Assembly: GCF_017640745.1 (NCBI RefSeq)
Contig: NZ_JAEPQA010000003.1
Coordinates: 124,001-188,000, forward strand
Direction of reading: 5' to 3'
From: Nisaea sp.
GTDB lineage: Bacteria > Pseudomonadota > Alphaproteobacteria > Thalassobaculales > Thalassobaculaceae
Length of the DNA stretch: 64,000 nucleotides
Shown here: piece by piece, positions 35,115 to 44,890 of the stretch
How positions within the stretch are numbered: position 1 is the first letter of the stretch
Layout of the letters: each line of letters begins with the position of its first letter
The notes under the pieces: model-generated
The model's database searches: none
Seen by the model: only the letters and a program-made list of their open reading frames with translations
What the model was told of the DNA's origin: nothing
Translations under genes and position numbers: made by a program

Positions 35115-36707
35115 ATGGATATTGGCCACGCGTCGCTGAATACCGATGACCGCATTTCCTTCATGCAGATCGATAAGAATGTGCGAGCCCTGCTGCGGGA
35201 TTTCCGCCCGGTGCTCGATCGGAATCTGAGCGCTATTCTCGACAAGTTTTACGACCATGTGCTGACCGTGCCCCAACTGGCTGAAATGTTCGTGTCGGAC
35301 GAACGTGTACGGCACGCGCGGGAAGGCCAGAGCAGTCACTGGAAACGTCTTTTTTCCGGGGAGTTCGGAACCGAATACTTCGACTCGATCCAGCGCATCG
35401 GGCGCGTTCACAATCGTCTCGGACTTGAACCGCGCTGGTACATCGGCGGCTATGCGGCGGCAACAACTGAACTGCATCGGCTTGCGATCGAGCATTGCAT
35501 GTCCGGCTGGCGCCGTGATGGCGCGGCGAAGAAAGCGGTGGCGCTGGTGCAGGCGATCGACAAGGCTGTGATGCTCGACATGGACCTCGCCATTTCCGTC
35601 TATCTGGAAGAGCAGTCGAACGATTTCCACAAGCGTCTCGAGGCGCTCTCGGATCAGTTCCAGGTCTCGATCACGGGCGTGTCCGACAATCTCATGGAGT
35701 CGGCATCCCAGCTCTCCGAAAGATCGGCAAGCATGACCGCGGGGGCGCGCAACTGTCTGGAACTGACCAAGGATGCCTCCCGTGGTGCGGCGCAGGCGAG
35801 CGAGAATGTGCAGAGCGTTGCATCCGCCGCCGAGGAACTTTCCGCCTCGATCGGCGAGATCTCGCACCAGCTTTCGGAGTCCAACAAGATCGCGCGCGAG
35901 GCCTCCACGGCGGTGGACAACACGAAACTGACGGTGGAAGGGCTTAATCAGGCGGCGGCGAAGATTTCCGGTGTCGTCAGCCTGATCCAGGACATTGCCG
36001 AACAGACCAATCTGCTGGCTCTCAATGCCACGATCGAGGCCGCGCGTGCGGGTGAGGCCGGGAAGGGATTCGCCGTCGTCGCTTCCGAGGTGAAGGCTCT
36101 GGCCAACCAGACGTCGAGCGCGACGGACGAGATCTCCGAGCAGATTTCCGGCATGCAGCAGGTCGCCGAGGAGACCCGCAACGGGATCGAGAATATTTCG
36201 GCCGCGATGGCCAAGGTGGGAGATTCCTCCGCGGCGATTTCCGCCGCCGTCGAGGAGCAGGATGCGGTTACCAGGGAGATATCGCAGAGTGCCGCCGAGG
36301 CGCATCGGGGCACGGCCGAAGTGCAACAGGCGGTACGGGCGGCCGAGGAATCCGTCACCAGATCGGCGGAATTGTCGGAAATGGTCTCGGAGTCTGCGTC
36401 CTATGTCACCGAACAGGCAGGCGAACTGAAAAGCGAAAGCGGGGACTTCATCGAGAAGATCCGTCGCGCCGACCGGCGCAGCGAAGACCGCAGCGAGCGT
36501 TCCGAACCGGTCTCTCTCGAGATTGAAGGCACGGTCTTCGAGGGGAATATGAAGGATCATTCGTCAAAGGGCCTGTCCGTCAGGATGGACACGAGCGGCA
36601 TCAGAATTGGAGCCACCGGTAAAATTCTCTCCGGATCGTTCGGTCGTGGCGAGAACATCGAGGTCGTCGGAAAAACGCCGGTACAAGTCAGTCTCAAGAT
36701 CGTTTGA
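35115..36707 (+). CDS. globin-coupled chemoreceptor with C-terminal PilZ domain
   Basis: A 530-residue soluble methyl-accepting protein in three parts. Residues about 10-170 are a globin-coupled sensor domain with proximal histidine H99 in [20 protein letters not shown], so it should bind haem and sense oxygen, as HemAT does. Residues about 180-445 are the MCP signalling coiled coil with the hairpin tip [20 protein letters not shown]. Residues about 450-530 are a PilZ domain with RSEDR (RxxxR) and DHSSKG (DxSxxG), the c-di-GMP binding pattern. There are no membrane helices. ATG 35115 has GGAG upstream; the first in-frame ATG at 35076 has none. A PAS_5 gene follows 24 bases later. Confidence 0.93.
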   Translation: MDIGHASLNTDDRISFMQIDKNVRALLRDFRPVLDRNLSAILDKFYDHVLTVPQLAEMFVSDERVRHAREGQSSHWKRLFSGEFGTEYFDSIQRIGRVHNRLGLEPRWYIGGYAAATTELHRLAIEHCMSGWRRDGAAKKAVALVQAIDKAVMLDMDLAISVYLEEQSNDFHKRLEALSDQFQVSITGVSDNLMESASQLSERSASMTAGARNCLELTKDASRGAAQASENVQSVASAAEELSASIGEISHQLSESNKIAREASTAVDNTKLTVEGLNQAAAKISGVVSLIQDIAEQTNLLALNATIEAARAGEAGKGFAVVASEVKALANQTSSATDEISEQISGMQQVAEETRNGIENISAAMAKVGDSSAAISAAVEEQDAVTREISQSAAEAHRGTAEVQQAVRAAEESVTRSAELSEMVSESASYVTEQAGELKSESGDFIEKIRRADRRSEDRSERSEPVSLEIEGTVFEGNMKDHSSKGLSVRMDTSGIRIGATGKILSGSFGRGENIEVVGKTPVQVSLKIV

Positions 36708-36731
36708 CCTGCTTCGTCCCCGAACGTTCGC

Positions 36732-37454
36732 GTGTTGTCAGAGGCGGTCGAGAAATGGTATCCGCCCGCATCCCGCCAGGCGGTAACGAGGAGCAACGGG
36801 TTGGCCGAGCAGCGTGGTCGGGTCGAGCAGAACGTCGAGCCCGAATTCAACGATCCGTCGAAGGAGCGGATCGATGAGGCGGCCCGGCATATCGTTGCTG
36901 GCCTGTCTTTCGGGGCGATAGACCCTCGATGCACAGAACTCTGGTTCGCCGACGAGAAGCGCGACCTTCCCGAGCCAAAGCTCCAGTTCCTGCTCGATTA
37001 CTGGCTTAACCTGCAGGAGACGCTCGGCTGTCTGCCAGGGCGCAAGGATATCGACATTCTCGAACTCAGGCAGGCAATCGGGAACATCATGATGCTCGAG
37101 CCCCTGGATGACGGGTTCGACGCACGGTACCGGGTCTATGGCACCGGGATTGCCGACTACGCGGGCAATGACTGGACCGGGCAGACCGTTTCCGACCTTG
37201 CGCTGAAGACCGGCACGCCTTCGGCACTGCTCTACCGTGCGTGCTATCTCGCCGCTTACCGGACCTGCCGGCCGATTTACTCCGAACATGTTTCGGCGGC
37301 ATGGCTCTCGCCGAAGGCGTGGCGCCGCCTCATCCTGCCTTATGGCCGGCGCGAGTCCGGTTGTGACGGCTTCATGGTTGGCAACATTCCCGTCGAGCCG
37401 CGAGACATCGGAGACGGAGCCGCGGCACGAAGCCTGATTTACCGGAACCGATAA
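36732..37454 (+). CDS. PAS_5 domain protein
   Basis: A protein of up to 240 residues with one PAS_5-type domain in its second half. Typical segments are LGCLPGRKDIDILELRQAIG, YRVYGTGIADYAGNDWTG and a closing RLILPYGRRE. PAS_5 proteins are abundant in Rhodospirillales and usually stand alone, without an output domain. The first 60 residues are charged and not conserved in style, and the start is unsure: GTG at 36732, TTG one codon later, or a later TTG/GTG. Its position 24 bases behind the globin chemoreceptor suggests co-transcription. Ligand and partner unknown. Confidence 0.75.
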   Translation: MLSEAVEKWYPPASRQAVTRSNGLAEQRGRVEQNVEPEFNDPSKERIDEAARHIVAGLSFGAIDPRCTELWFADEKRDLPEPKLQFLLDYWLNLQETLGCLPGRKDIDILELRQAIGNIMMLEPLDDGFDARYRVYGTGIADYAGNDWTGQTVSDLALKTGTPSALLYRACYLAAYRTCRPIYSEHVSAAWLSPKAWRRLILPYGRRESGCDGFMVGNIPVEPRDIGDGAAARSLIYRNR

Positions 37455-37571
37455 CCGGGTTTTCGGGGCGATCGGCAAGTCGCTGGTCCGCGCCCGGTTG
37501 CCTCGGGACGGCTCTTTGTTAGTATCGTTAACAAGATATCCAGAGCCGTCACCTGCCGAACATGCGAGGTC

Positions 37572-38339
37572 ATGAGCGAAGATCTGCTGCCTCCGCCGCC
37601 GCAAGCGGACTGGGCCTATTTCCTCGATTTTGACGGAACGCTGGTCGATATCGCGCCCCGTCCCGAGGCGATCCGGGTCTCCGACGGTCTGTCGGAGCTG
37701 CTCTCCGCATTCAGCCTTGCCGCCGAAGGGGCTCTCGCTGTGGTCACCGGCCGCAGTCTCGCAGACCTCGACCGTCACCTCGCCCTGCCGCAGGTCGCGG
37801 CGGCCGGCGTCCACGGACTGGAACTTCGCGGCGGTACCCGCCCCAATACTCCCGAGCGCACGGCTCTAAAACATGCGCTGACCAAAGTGCGCGCCTCGGC
37901 GGAACAACTCGCGACCCGGCACGTTGATCTCCGGATCGAAGACAAGGGGGAAGCCATCGCTGTGCATTACCGGGCCGCGCCGGACCTTGGACCGGAAGTT
38001 GTCAAAGCCCTTGCGGTCGCGGTCGCGGAAGCGGGCGACCTGCTGACGCTGCTCCAGGGCAAGATGGTGGTCGAGGTCAAGCCGGCCGTCGCCAACAAGG
38101 GGGCCGCGGTCGAAGCCTTCCTGGCGGACGCGCCGTTCGCCGGCAGACGCCCCTGCTTTATCGGCGACGATGTTACCGACGAGGACGGATTCAGGGTGTG
38201 CAATGCGCGTGGCGGCATCTCGATCCATGTCGGACCAGCGGACGCCGTCACCGAAGCCCGCTACAGACTGGCCTCGCCGGCAGCCGTCCATGACTGGCTG
38301 GCACAACTCCTCGATCGCGAAAGAAGGACCGCTTCATGA
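37572..38339 (+). CDS. otsB: trehalose-6-phosphate phosphatase
   Basis: A 255-residue HAD phosphatase. Motif 1 is YFLDFDGTLVDIAPRP near residues 16-31, motif 2 is VVTGRS, and motif 4 is FIGDDVTDEDGF near residue 196; VEVKPAVANKGAAVEAFL carries the motif 3 lysine. It dephosphorylates trehalose 6-phosphate. A GAGG site precedes the ATG, and the stop overlaps the GH15 start as ATGA, so the genes otsB, GH15 and otsA are translationally coupled. Confidence 0.95.
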   Translation: MSEDLLPPPPQADWAYFLDFDGTLVDIAPRPEAIRVSDGLSELLSAFSLAAEGALAVVTGRSLADLDRHLALPQVAAAGVHGLELRGGTRPNTPERTALKHALTKVRASAEQLATRHVDLRIEDKGEAIAVHYRAAPDLGPEVVKALAVAVAEAGDLLTLLQGKMVVEVKPAVANKGAAVEAFLADAPFAGRRPCFIGDDVTDEDGFRVCNARGGISIHVGPADAVTEARYRLASPAAVHDWLAQLLDRERRTAS

Positions 38340-40123
38340 GCACGCTCGAACTCGGAATGATCGGAAATTGTGCGATCAGCGCCCTCATTGGCGAAACCGG
38401 GACGATCCAGTGGTGTTGTCTGCCGCGCTTTGACGGCGATCCGTTCTTCTCGGCGCTGCTGGCAAATGAAGAACAGGCTGCGGAGCGCGGCTTCTGGCAG
38501 GTCGAGATTGCCAATTTCGCCTCCTCCAGCCAACGTTACGAGCGAAACAGCGCGGTCCTCGTTACGACCTTGACCGACCGCGACGGTGCGTCTCTCGATA
38601 TTGTCGATTTCTGCCCGCGTTTCCGCAACTTCGACCGGATGTTCCATCCGACGATGATCGTGCGTCAGCTCCGGCCGGTTTCCGGCAGCCCGAAGGTCCG
38701 GGTTCGGATTCGCCCGACCGTCGATTACGGCTCGGGCCGGCCGACGATCACGCGCGGCTCGAACCATGTCCGCTTCGTCGGGCCGGATCTGACCATGCGC
38801 CTGACGACGGATGCGACGATCTCCTACCTGCTCGAGGAGACCTGGTTCCTGCTCGACCAGCCGCTCAGCATGATGCTCGGCCCGGACGAAAGCCTGACCA
38901 GTTCATTGGCGGAGACGGCACGGACTTTCCGGGAACGGACGGACAGCTACTGGCGCGAATGGAGCCGCGCGCTCTCCATTCCCTACGAGTGGCAGGACGT
39001 TGTCATCCGCTCGGCGATCACACTGAAACTGAGTACCTTCGAGGAAACCGGTGCCATCGTCGCGGCGATGACAACATCGGTGCCGGAGGCGGCGGGCAGC
39101 GAACGGAACTGGGACTACCGGCTCTGCTGGCTGCGTGATGCCTATTTCGTCGTTCATGCCCTGAACCGTCTCTCCGCGACCAAGACGCTGGAACGTTATC
39201 TCAATTATATCAGCAACATCGCCGTGAATGTCGGGAGCGAGGACCTGCAGCCGCTCTACGGCCTCTCGCTCGCGCACAAACTCGACGAGTTCACCGTCGA
39301 GGGACTTGCCGGATATCGCGGCAACGGGCCGGTCCGGGTCGGCAACGCGGCCTATACGCAGATCCAGAACGACGTCTACGGCGCGGTCATCCTCGCGGCG
39401 GCGCAGAGTTTCTTCGACAGCCGGATCGGCCGTCCCGGGAACGAAGATCTCTACCGCGAGCTTGCCAAGCTCGGACAGATGGCGGTGCAGAAATTCGACA
39501 AGCCGGATGCCGGGATCTGGGAGCTCAGGACCATCGCCTCGGTCCACACCTTTTCGGCACTGATGTGCTGGGCGGCTGCGGACCGGCTTGGCCGCATCGC
39601 GGACAGGATTGGTCATTCGGCGGAAGCGGCGGCCTGGCGCCAGCATGCTTCGGAAATGCGCCGCCGCATCATGGAAGAGGCCTGGAACGAGGAGCTCGGC
39701 AGCTACGTCTCCACCTTCGGCGGCGACCAGATGGATGCGAGCCTGCTGCTCATGCATGAGCTCGGCTTTCATGACGGCAAGGACCCGCGCTTCGTCGGCA
39801 CGGTGGCGATGATCGAGAAGCAGCTCCGCAAGGGAGATCATCTCTTCCGCTACATCGCGCCGGACGATTTCGGCGTGCCCGAAACCGCGTTCAACGTCTG
39901 CACCTTCTGGTTCATCGAGGCGTTGGCGGTCACCGGGCGCGAAGCCGAGGCGCGGGAGATGTTCGGGGGCATCCTTGCCTGCCGCAACAAGCTCGGGCTG
40001 CTTTCCGAGGATGTCGATCCGGAAACCGGCGAGCTCTGGGGCAATTTCCCGCAGACCTATTCCATGGTCGGCATGATCAAATGCGCCATGCGTCTCAGCC
40101 GGAAATGGGAGGATGCGTTTTGA
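38336..40123 (+). CDS. glycoside hydrolase family 15 protein
   Basis: A 595-residue GH15 protein, related to glucoamylases and bacterial trehalases. It has an N-terminal beta-sandwich (IGNCAISALIGETGTIQWCC, RFDGDPFF) and an (alpha/alpha)6 barrel with the acid-type segment NWDYRLCWLRDAYFVVHALN and, later, STFGGDQMDASLLLMHELGF. It is encoded between otsB and otsA with ATGA and TTGA overlaps, so it probably acts on trehalose or a trehalose-linked glucan in the cytoplasm; no signal peptide is present. Whether it degrades trehalose (trehalase) or an oligosaccharide is not decided by sequence. Confidence 0.92.
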   Translation: MSTLELGMIGNCAISALIGETGTIQWCCLPRFDGDPFFSALLANEEQAAERGFWQVEIANFASSSQRYERNSAVLVTTLTDRDGASLDIVDFCPRFRNFDRMFHPTMIVRQLRPVSGSPKVRVRIRPTVDYGSGRPTITRGSNHVRFVGPDLTMRLTTDATISYLLEETWFLLDQPLSMMLGPDESLTSSLAETARTFRERTDSYWREWSRALSIPYEWQDVVIRSAITLKLSTFEETGAIVAAMTTSVPEAAGSERNWDYRLCWLRDAYFVVHALNRLSATKTLERYLNYISNIAVNVGSEDLQPLYGLSLAHKLDEFTVEGLAGYRGNGPVRVGNAAYTQIQNDVYGAVILAAAQSFFDSRIGRPGNEDLYRELAKLGQMAVQKFDKPDAGIWELRTIASVHTFSALMCWAAADRLGRIADRIGHSAEAAAWRQHASEMRRRIMEEAWNEELGSYVSTFGGDQMDASLLLMHELGFHDGKDPRFVGTVAMIEKQLRKGDHLFRYIAPDDFGVPETAFNVCTFWFIEALAVTGREAEAREMFGGILACRNKLGLLSEDVDPETGELWGNFPQTYSMVGMIKCAMRLSRKWEDAF

Positions 40124-41487
40124 GCCGTCTCGTTGTCGTCTCCAACAGGGTTGCGCCGGTCGAGGAGGGCAAGGCATCCGCCGGCGGGCTCTCCGTCGCG
40201 GTCGAGGAAGCCTTCGCGAAGACGGAAGGGCTCTGGTTCGGCTGGAACGGGAAGATCGAGAATAACGGGCCGATCCGCGTCACGGTCGAGGAAGGCAAGC
40301 GGTTCGCCCGCGCGACCATGCCGCTCTCCCGCAAGGACTACAATGATTTCTATGTCGGCTATGCCAACTCGACGCTGTGGCCGCTGCTGCATTACCGGCT
40401 GAACGTGATGCAGTATTCGAGGGCCCATGCCGAAGGCTACCGGCGGGTCAACGAACTCTATGCGAACCATCTGGCGCCGTTGCTGAGGCCGGACGATCTG
40501 ATCTGGGTGCACGACTACCATCTCTTCGTGCTCGGCCGGGAACTGAAGCGCATGGGGCTGGAGAACCGTATGGGGTTCTTCCTGCACACCCCGTTTCCGC
40601 CGCCGGACATGCTCCGTGCCTGCAGCGAGCACGAGGAGATCGTCCGCGCGCTGTTCGACTACGACGTCATCGGCTTCCAGACCGAAAATGACGCCCGCAA
40701 CCTCTTGGAATATGTCCGCCGGCTCAGCGGCGGCACGGTGCGCGGCAACCGGGCGACCGCATTCGGCAAGACCGCGCGGGTGCAGGCCTTTCCCATTTCC
40801 ATCCGCCCGGACGAGATGGCGGAGGCGGCTGAGAAGGCCATGCGTTCGAACCGGGCGCGGCAGCTCGTGCGGTCGCTCGGCGGCAAGCAGCTGATCATCG
40901 GTGTCGAGCGGCTGGATTATTCCAAGGGCCTCGACAAGCGCTTCGCGAGCTACGAGCGTCTGTTGACGAATTATCCGGAAAATCGCGGCAGCGTGACGCT
41001 CATGCAGATCGCGCCGCCGTCCCGCGGCGATGTCCAGAGCTACCGCGAAATCAGGCAGGTGCTTGAAGGTATGGCGGGGCATATCAACGGGCAGTTCGCC
41101 GAGTTCGACTGGGTGCCGATCCGGTACCTGAACAAGAGCTACCGCCGCGATGTGCTGGCCGGTTTCTTCCGCATCGCTCAGGTCGGCTATGTCACACCTC
41201 TGCGCGACGGGATGAACCTCGTGGCAAAGGAATATGTCGCCTCCCAGGATCCAGTTGATCCCGGCGTGCTCGTGCTCTCCGAGTTTGCCGGCGCCGCGGC
41301 CGAACTCGACGGTGCCGTCATCGTGAATCCGTTCGACGAGGAAGGCATGATGGAGGGCCTGCAGACGGCCCTGCGGATGCCGCTCGGCGACCGCATCGAA
41401 CGCTACCAGTCGATGATGGCGGTCCTGCGAAAGAACGACCTGCAGAACTGGCGCCGTCGCTTTCTCGAGGCCTTGCGCGGGGCGTGA
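40120..41487 (+). CDS. otsA: alpha,alpha-trehalose-phosphate synthase (UDP-forming)
   Basis: A 455-residue GT20 glycosyltransferase that joins glucose from UDP-glucose to glucose 6-phosphate. Family segments include [10 protein letters not shown] at the start, [51 protein letters not shown] and [18 protein letters not shown]. The start is TTG at 40120, overlapping the GH15 stop as TTGA and preceded by GGGAGGATG. Its stop lies four bases from the stop of the convergent flavoprotein gene. With otsB it forms the OtsAB trehalose pathway for osmotic and desiccation protection. Confidence 0.97.
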   Translation: MSRLVVVSNRVAPVEEGKASAGGLSVAVEEAFAKTEGLWFGWNGKIENNGPIRVTVEEGKRFARATMPLSRKDYNDFYVGYANSTLWPLLHYRLNVMQYSRAHAEGYRRVNELYANHLAPLLRPDDLIWVHDYHLFVLGRELKRMGLENRMGFFLHTPFPPPDMLRACSEHEEIVRALFDYDVIGFQTENDARNLLEYVRRLSGGTVRGNRATAFGKTARVQAFPISIRPDEMAEAAEKAMRSNRARQLVRSLGGKQLIIGVERLDYSKGLDKRFASYERLLTNYPENRGSVTLMQIAPPSRGDVQSYREIRQVLEGMAGHINGQFAEFDWVPIRYLNKSYRRDVLAGFFRIAQVGYVTPLRDGMNLVAKEYVASQDPVDPGVLVLSEFAGAAAELDGAVIVNPFDEEGMMEGLQTALRMPLGDRIERYQSMMAVLRKNDLQNWRRRFLEALRGA

Positions 41488-41491
41488 CCGG

Positions 41492-42658
41492 TCAGCTTTG
41501 CGGAATGCGCAGACGCGCGCGGTCGATCGGGTGCTCCCAGTCGCAGCCCGAGATCAGCTGAGCCGCGATCCAGCCCCAGTCGTCGGAGGATTTTGCGCCC
41601 TTGCCGTTGCCGCCGACGGCCACCGCGATCCGGTCGTCCAGCACGTGATCGATGTATGGCAGACCGGTCGCGGTCCAGGTCACGGCGCAGCTCCGGCTGT
41701 GCCAGTCCCGGCATTCGGCGAGACGCGGCATGAGGTCGAGCAGGAAGCTCCGGAACCGGATCCGGTTCTCCTCGATGCCGTCGGCCTTGAACCAGTGTTG
41801 CAGATCGTCGAGGGAACGGAGGTTTGGGTCTTCCACCGATCCGATGCCGATCTTGAGGTAGGTGTGTCCGTCCGGATAGCGGATCGGCGGCAGCAGATAG
41901 GCACCGCTTTCGGCGTGTCCCATGGTTGGCATCGCTGCGAAATGTTCGCTAAGCTCGCCGTCGATGCGGGCCAGCAAAACGGTGCGTCCGAAGACCCGCA
42001 GTCTGAGGTCCGTCGGCGAGAGCCCGCAGGCGTCGGTGAAGGCACCCGTGGCGACCAGCGCCTTTTCGGCGCGGCGAACCGCGCCGCTGTCGGTCTCGAT
42101 TTCGACGCCGCCGGAAGTGGCCCTAAGTCCGGTCACACGCCGGCGGTCGATTTCCGCGCCGCGTTTGCGTGCCGCTTCCGTCTGTGCCGCGACCATGGCG
42201 CGCGGACTGACATGGCCGGCATTCCGGTCTTCATGCAGGCCGGAGCTTGCGTCGGGGAGGGAGAGAAAGGGAAACCGTGACCGGATCTCGGACGCGTCGA
42301 ACCGCTTCAGATCCGCTCCGAGGGCGCGGCCGGCGCTCTCGGCCCGGTCCAGATAATCCGAGCTGCCGGTTGAAATGCCGAGATAGCCCGAATTGGTGAA
42401 GAACGGGATCCCGCTCTCGGCTTCGATCTCCCCGTAGCGTTCGATGGAGCGTTTCGATGTGACGGCCCAGTCCGGATCCCCATCCGAGATCCGGGTCATC
42501 CTGCCTTCGTCGTAATGGCTCGCAAAGACGCCGTCATGCGCGGCGTAGTTCGCCGGCTCGTCCGGGCCGATCAGGACGATCCCGTCCGTCATGCTGGCGA
42601 GGTGGCGGGCGGCGGCGCTGCCGATCATGCCGCGTCCGATCACGGCGATCCTGTCCAT
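41492..42658 (-). CDS. FAD-dependent oxidoreductase, monomeric sarcosine oxidase-like
   Basis: A 388-residue DAO-superfamily flavoprotein. The dinucleotide site is IAVIGRGMIGSAAARHLASM at the N-terminus. The C-terminal segment SCAVTWTATGLPYIDHVL followed by VAVGGNGKGAKSSDDWG aligns with the covalent-flavin cysteine and FAD-binding loop of monomeric sarcosine oxidase and N-methyltryptophan oxidase. It should oxidise an N-methyl or secondary amino acid to imine plus hydrogen peroxide. It is the last gene of the HAD-GntR-GNAT operon, nine bases after the GNAT stop. Substrate unknown. Confidence 0.88.
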   Translation of the reverse strand: MDRIAVIGRGMIGSAAARHLASMTDGIVLIGPDEPANYAAHDGVFASHYDEGRMTRISDGDPDWAVTSKRSIERYGEIEAESGIPFFTNSGYLGISTGSSDYLDRAESAGRALGADLKRFDASEIRSRFPFLSLPDASSGLHEDRNAGHVSPRAMVAAQTEAARKRGAEIDRRRVTGLRATSGGVEIETDSGAVRRAEKALVATGAFTDACGLSPTDLRLRVFGRTVLLARIDGELSEHFAAMPTMGHAESGAYLLPPIRYPDGHTYLKIGIGSVEDPNLRSLDDLQHWFKADGIEENRIRFRSFLLDLMPRLAECRDWHSRSCAVTWTATGLPYIDHVLDDRIAVAVGGNGKGAKSSDDWGWIAAQLISGCDWEHPIDRARLRIPQS

Positions 42659-42667
42659 GTATGTCTC

Positions 42668-43504
42668 CTATCCGAGCGCGTGGCTGGCAAGCCCGAAGAT
42701 GCGGGCGGGACCGCTTGGCGGCGTCCAGCCGCCGCGGACCATGACCGGCGACGCGCCGACATCTTCCAGGCCGGCCGTTTGAAGGTATTCGATCAGTGTG
42801 GAGGCGTCTGCCGGGCAGTCGATCCTGACAAAGCCCGGCCGGGCGAGGGTTCTGAAGAGGGCAAGCGCATCGTCCTCCGTTGCCGCGACGAGCGGACCGA
42901 TGACGGTGCCGCGGCCGAAGGCGCGGGCCATCGCGTATCCGCTGATCTGCCCGTTCTCGGTCAGGACCGCCACGCTGCCGGTTTCGGCGAGGTCGCGCAG
43001 CATGTCGCCTCTAAGGGCACCGAAAGCTGCGGCGTCGATTTCCGCGATTTCCTCGATTGCGCCGGCAGCGACTCTCGAAATGCGCGGATCCTGAATTGGG
43101 TCGCCCGTGTAGGTGCCCTGATACTGCACCGACCGGTCGAACGCGGCGAAACCGAGTTTCTCATAGAGCGGCAGCCCCGCTTCGGTCGCAAGCAGGACGA
43201 TCGGCCTCGGCGAGACATCCTCGAGGAGGGTCTCGACCAGACGTCGTCCGATACCGCGTCCCTGGGCCTCCGGCGCGACGATCACGAGACCGATCCTTGC
43301 GAGGGTGTCGTCGAACGTCCACCAGAGGCCGGTGGCGAGCGCGCGACCTCCCTTTTCGTCCCGCGCGATCCGGCCGCCTCCGAGGCGGATGAACTGGGCG
43401 ATATCCTCGCGCCGGTGGGGCCAGGCGACGGCGCGGACCAGTTCCATGATCCGGTCGAGATCGGCCATGCGCACGGGATCGAAGGAGGACTCCCGGCCGG
43501 TCAT
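42668..43504 (-). CDS. GNAT N-acetyltransferase with second acetyltransferase-like domain
   Basis: A 278-residue two-domain protein. Residues about 5-135 form a GNAT domain with the acetyl-CoA motif LVIVAPEAQGRGIGRRLVET. Residues about 150-278 resemble the YitH-type second domain that often follows such GNATs (GQISGYAMARAFGRGTVIGP). Its ATG overlaps the GntR stop as ATGA, so the two are coupled. The acceptor is unknown; the amine oxidised by the downstream flavoenzyme, or a relative of it, is one possibility. Confidence 0.85.
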   Translation of the reverse strand: MTGRESSFDPVRMADLDRIMELVRAVAWPHRREDIAQFIRLGGGRIARDEKGGRALATGLWWTFDDTLARIGLVIVAPEAQGRGIGRRLVETLLEDVSPRPIVLLATEAGLPLYEKLGFAAFDRSVQYQGTYTGDPIQDPRISRVAAGAIEEIAEIDAAAFGALRGDMLRDLAETGSVAVLTENGQISGYAMARAFGRGTVIGPLVAATEDDALALFRTLARPGFVRIDCPADASTLIEYLQTAGLEDVGASPVMVRGGWTPPSGPARIFGLASHALG

Positions 43505-44175
43505 TGCCGCTGCTCCCGTGTGCGGACGCGCTTCATGACCTCGGCCGGGTCGCCGAAATGCCGGTCGAGTTCGCCCAGGACTTCCTCGAGTTCTGCCGTC
43601 CGGATCAGCTCGGCGAGCCGGAAATGCTCGTCGGCGAGATCCCTGCTGCTGCGGTAGCCGCCCATCAGGCGATGCAGGCAGAGTCGGGTTTCCGTCTGGA
43701 CGGAGGCATAGCTTCGCGAGAGCCGTTTGCTACCCGCTCCGTCGACCAGAGCCTTGTGGAACTCGAAATCGAGGTCGCCGCCGGAAACCCGGTCGCCGGA
43801 CTTCATCGCCTTGTCCATCTGCCGGGCGATGCGGTTCAGTTCATCGGCCGTTCTCACACGGCCTCCGCTCTCGTAAATCTTCCGGATGGCCGTCGTCTCA
43901 AGCGCAGCGCGCACGAAGAAGAGATCGCGCAGATCCTCCTCGCCGACCTCCGTCACGAAGACCCCGCGATGCGGCTCGCTCCGCAGGAGACCTTCCTGGA
44001 CCAGTCTCTGCATCGCTTCGCGCAGCGGGCCGCGGCTCACGCCGAAGGCGAGCGCGATCTCGGTCTCCAGAAGCTGGCTGCCGCCCTCGTAGGTTCCTTC
44101 AAGGATGCCGGCGCGGAGCCGGTCCGCGATCTGTGTCGGAAGCGTGACCCGCTCGATGCGCTGTGAGGCCGCCAT
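43501..44175 (-). CDS. GntR family transcriptional regulator (FCD/FadR type)
   Basis: A 224-residue regulator. The winged helix is at residues 8-75 (LPTQIADRLRAGILEGTYEG, ALAFGVSRGPLREAMQRLVQ) and the FCD ligand domain follows, with the metal-binding-type residues in DLDFEFHKALVDGAG and DEHFRLAELIRT. I place the start at 44175, two bases after the HAD stop; longer frames run antisense into it. Perfect overlapping palindromes in front of the operon (44891-44916) are the likely binding site. Effector unknown, probably the substrate of the flavoenzyme or an intermediate. Confidence 0.92.
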   Translation of the reverse strand: MAASQRIERVTLPTQIADRLRAGILEGTYEGGSQLLETEIALAFGVSRGPLREAMQRLVQEGLLRSEPHRGVFVTEVGEEDLRDLFFVRAALETTAIRKIYESGGRVRTADELNRIARQMDKAMKSGDRVSGGDLDFEFHKALVDGAGSKRLSRSYASVQTETRLCLHRLMGGYRSSRDLADEHFRLAELIRTAELEEVLGELDRHFGDPAEVMKRVRTREQRQ

Positions 44176-44177
44176 GC

Positions 44178-44846
44178 CTAGAGGCCCAACAGGGCGGGCA
44201 GGCCGCCGAGATCGGGGATCGCCTGGTAGCCATAGGCCGGATTGCCCGGACCGTGCCCGCGCTCGACGAAAACGCGCCGCCCGATCCTGAGATCGCTCGC
44301 CGACATCAGGTCGTACCGCAGGCTGGAGGAAACATGCATGAAATGCTCCGGGCCACAGCCGAGCGTGTCGAACATGTACTCGAAAGCCTGGAGGCGCGGT
44401 TTGTAGGCCTGGGCCTGCTCGGCGGTCAGGATCGCGTGGAACGGCGCTCCGAGCAGGTCGACATTGGACTGGATCTGGCTGTCGGCGGCGTTGGACAGGA
44501 TGACGAGCGGAAGCTTCCCGGCGACCCGGGCGAGGGGCGCCGGAACATCCGGGTGCGGGCCCCAGGTCGGCACCGCCTCGACGATGGCATCGGCATCTTC
44601 CGGTTGGAATGCTAGTCCCCAACGTTCGCAAGTACGCTCGAGGGCCCTGTGCAGAACCTCCGGATAGGGCTTCCAGTCGCCGAGAACCTCGTCGAATCGG
44701 TATGCGGTGAAATCCTCCAGAAAGGCTGGCATGGAGGCAGCGTCGACATGCTGCTCGAAGCGCAGGCGGGTAACGTCGCCGACCCGGAAATTCGTGAGTG
44801 TTCCGTAACAGTCGAACGAGATGTAGCGGATATCGGCAGAAGGCAT
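44178..44846 (-). CDS. HAD family hydrolase, haloacid dehalogenase type II-like
   Basis: A 222-residue HAD enzyme. Motif 1 is ISFDCYGTLTNFR with the nucleophile aspartate, motif 2 is LVILSNAADSQI, and the motif 3 lysine is in QAYKPRLQAFEYMF. The cap resembles 2-haloacid dehalogenases, although most such proteins in these bacteria are phosphatases or unknown. It is the first gene of the four-gene operon with GntR, GNAT and the flavoenzyme. In the last motif, SSSLRYDLMSASDLRIGRR, one of the usual acidic residues is preserved (YD). Confidence 0.88.
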   Translation of the reverse strand: MPSADIRYISFDCYGTLTNFRVGDVTRLRFEQHVDAASMPAFLEDFTAYRFDEVLGDWKPYPEVLHRALERTCERWGLAFQPEDADAIVEAVPTWGPHPDVPAPLARVAGKLPLVILSNAADSQIQSNVDLLGAPFHAILTAEQAQAYKPRLQAFEYMFDTLGCGPEHFMHVSSSLRYDLMSASDLRIGRRVFVERGHGPGNPAYGYQAIPDLGGLPALLGL

Positions 44847-44890
44847 TTCGTGTCCTGACAGGGGATCGTTTCAGGGAAGATCGGTCTCAT

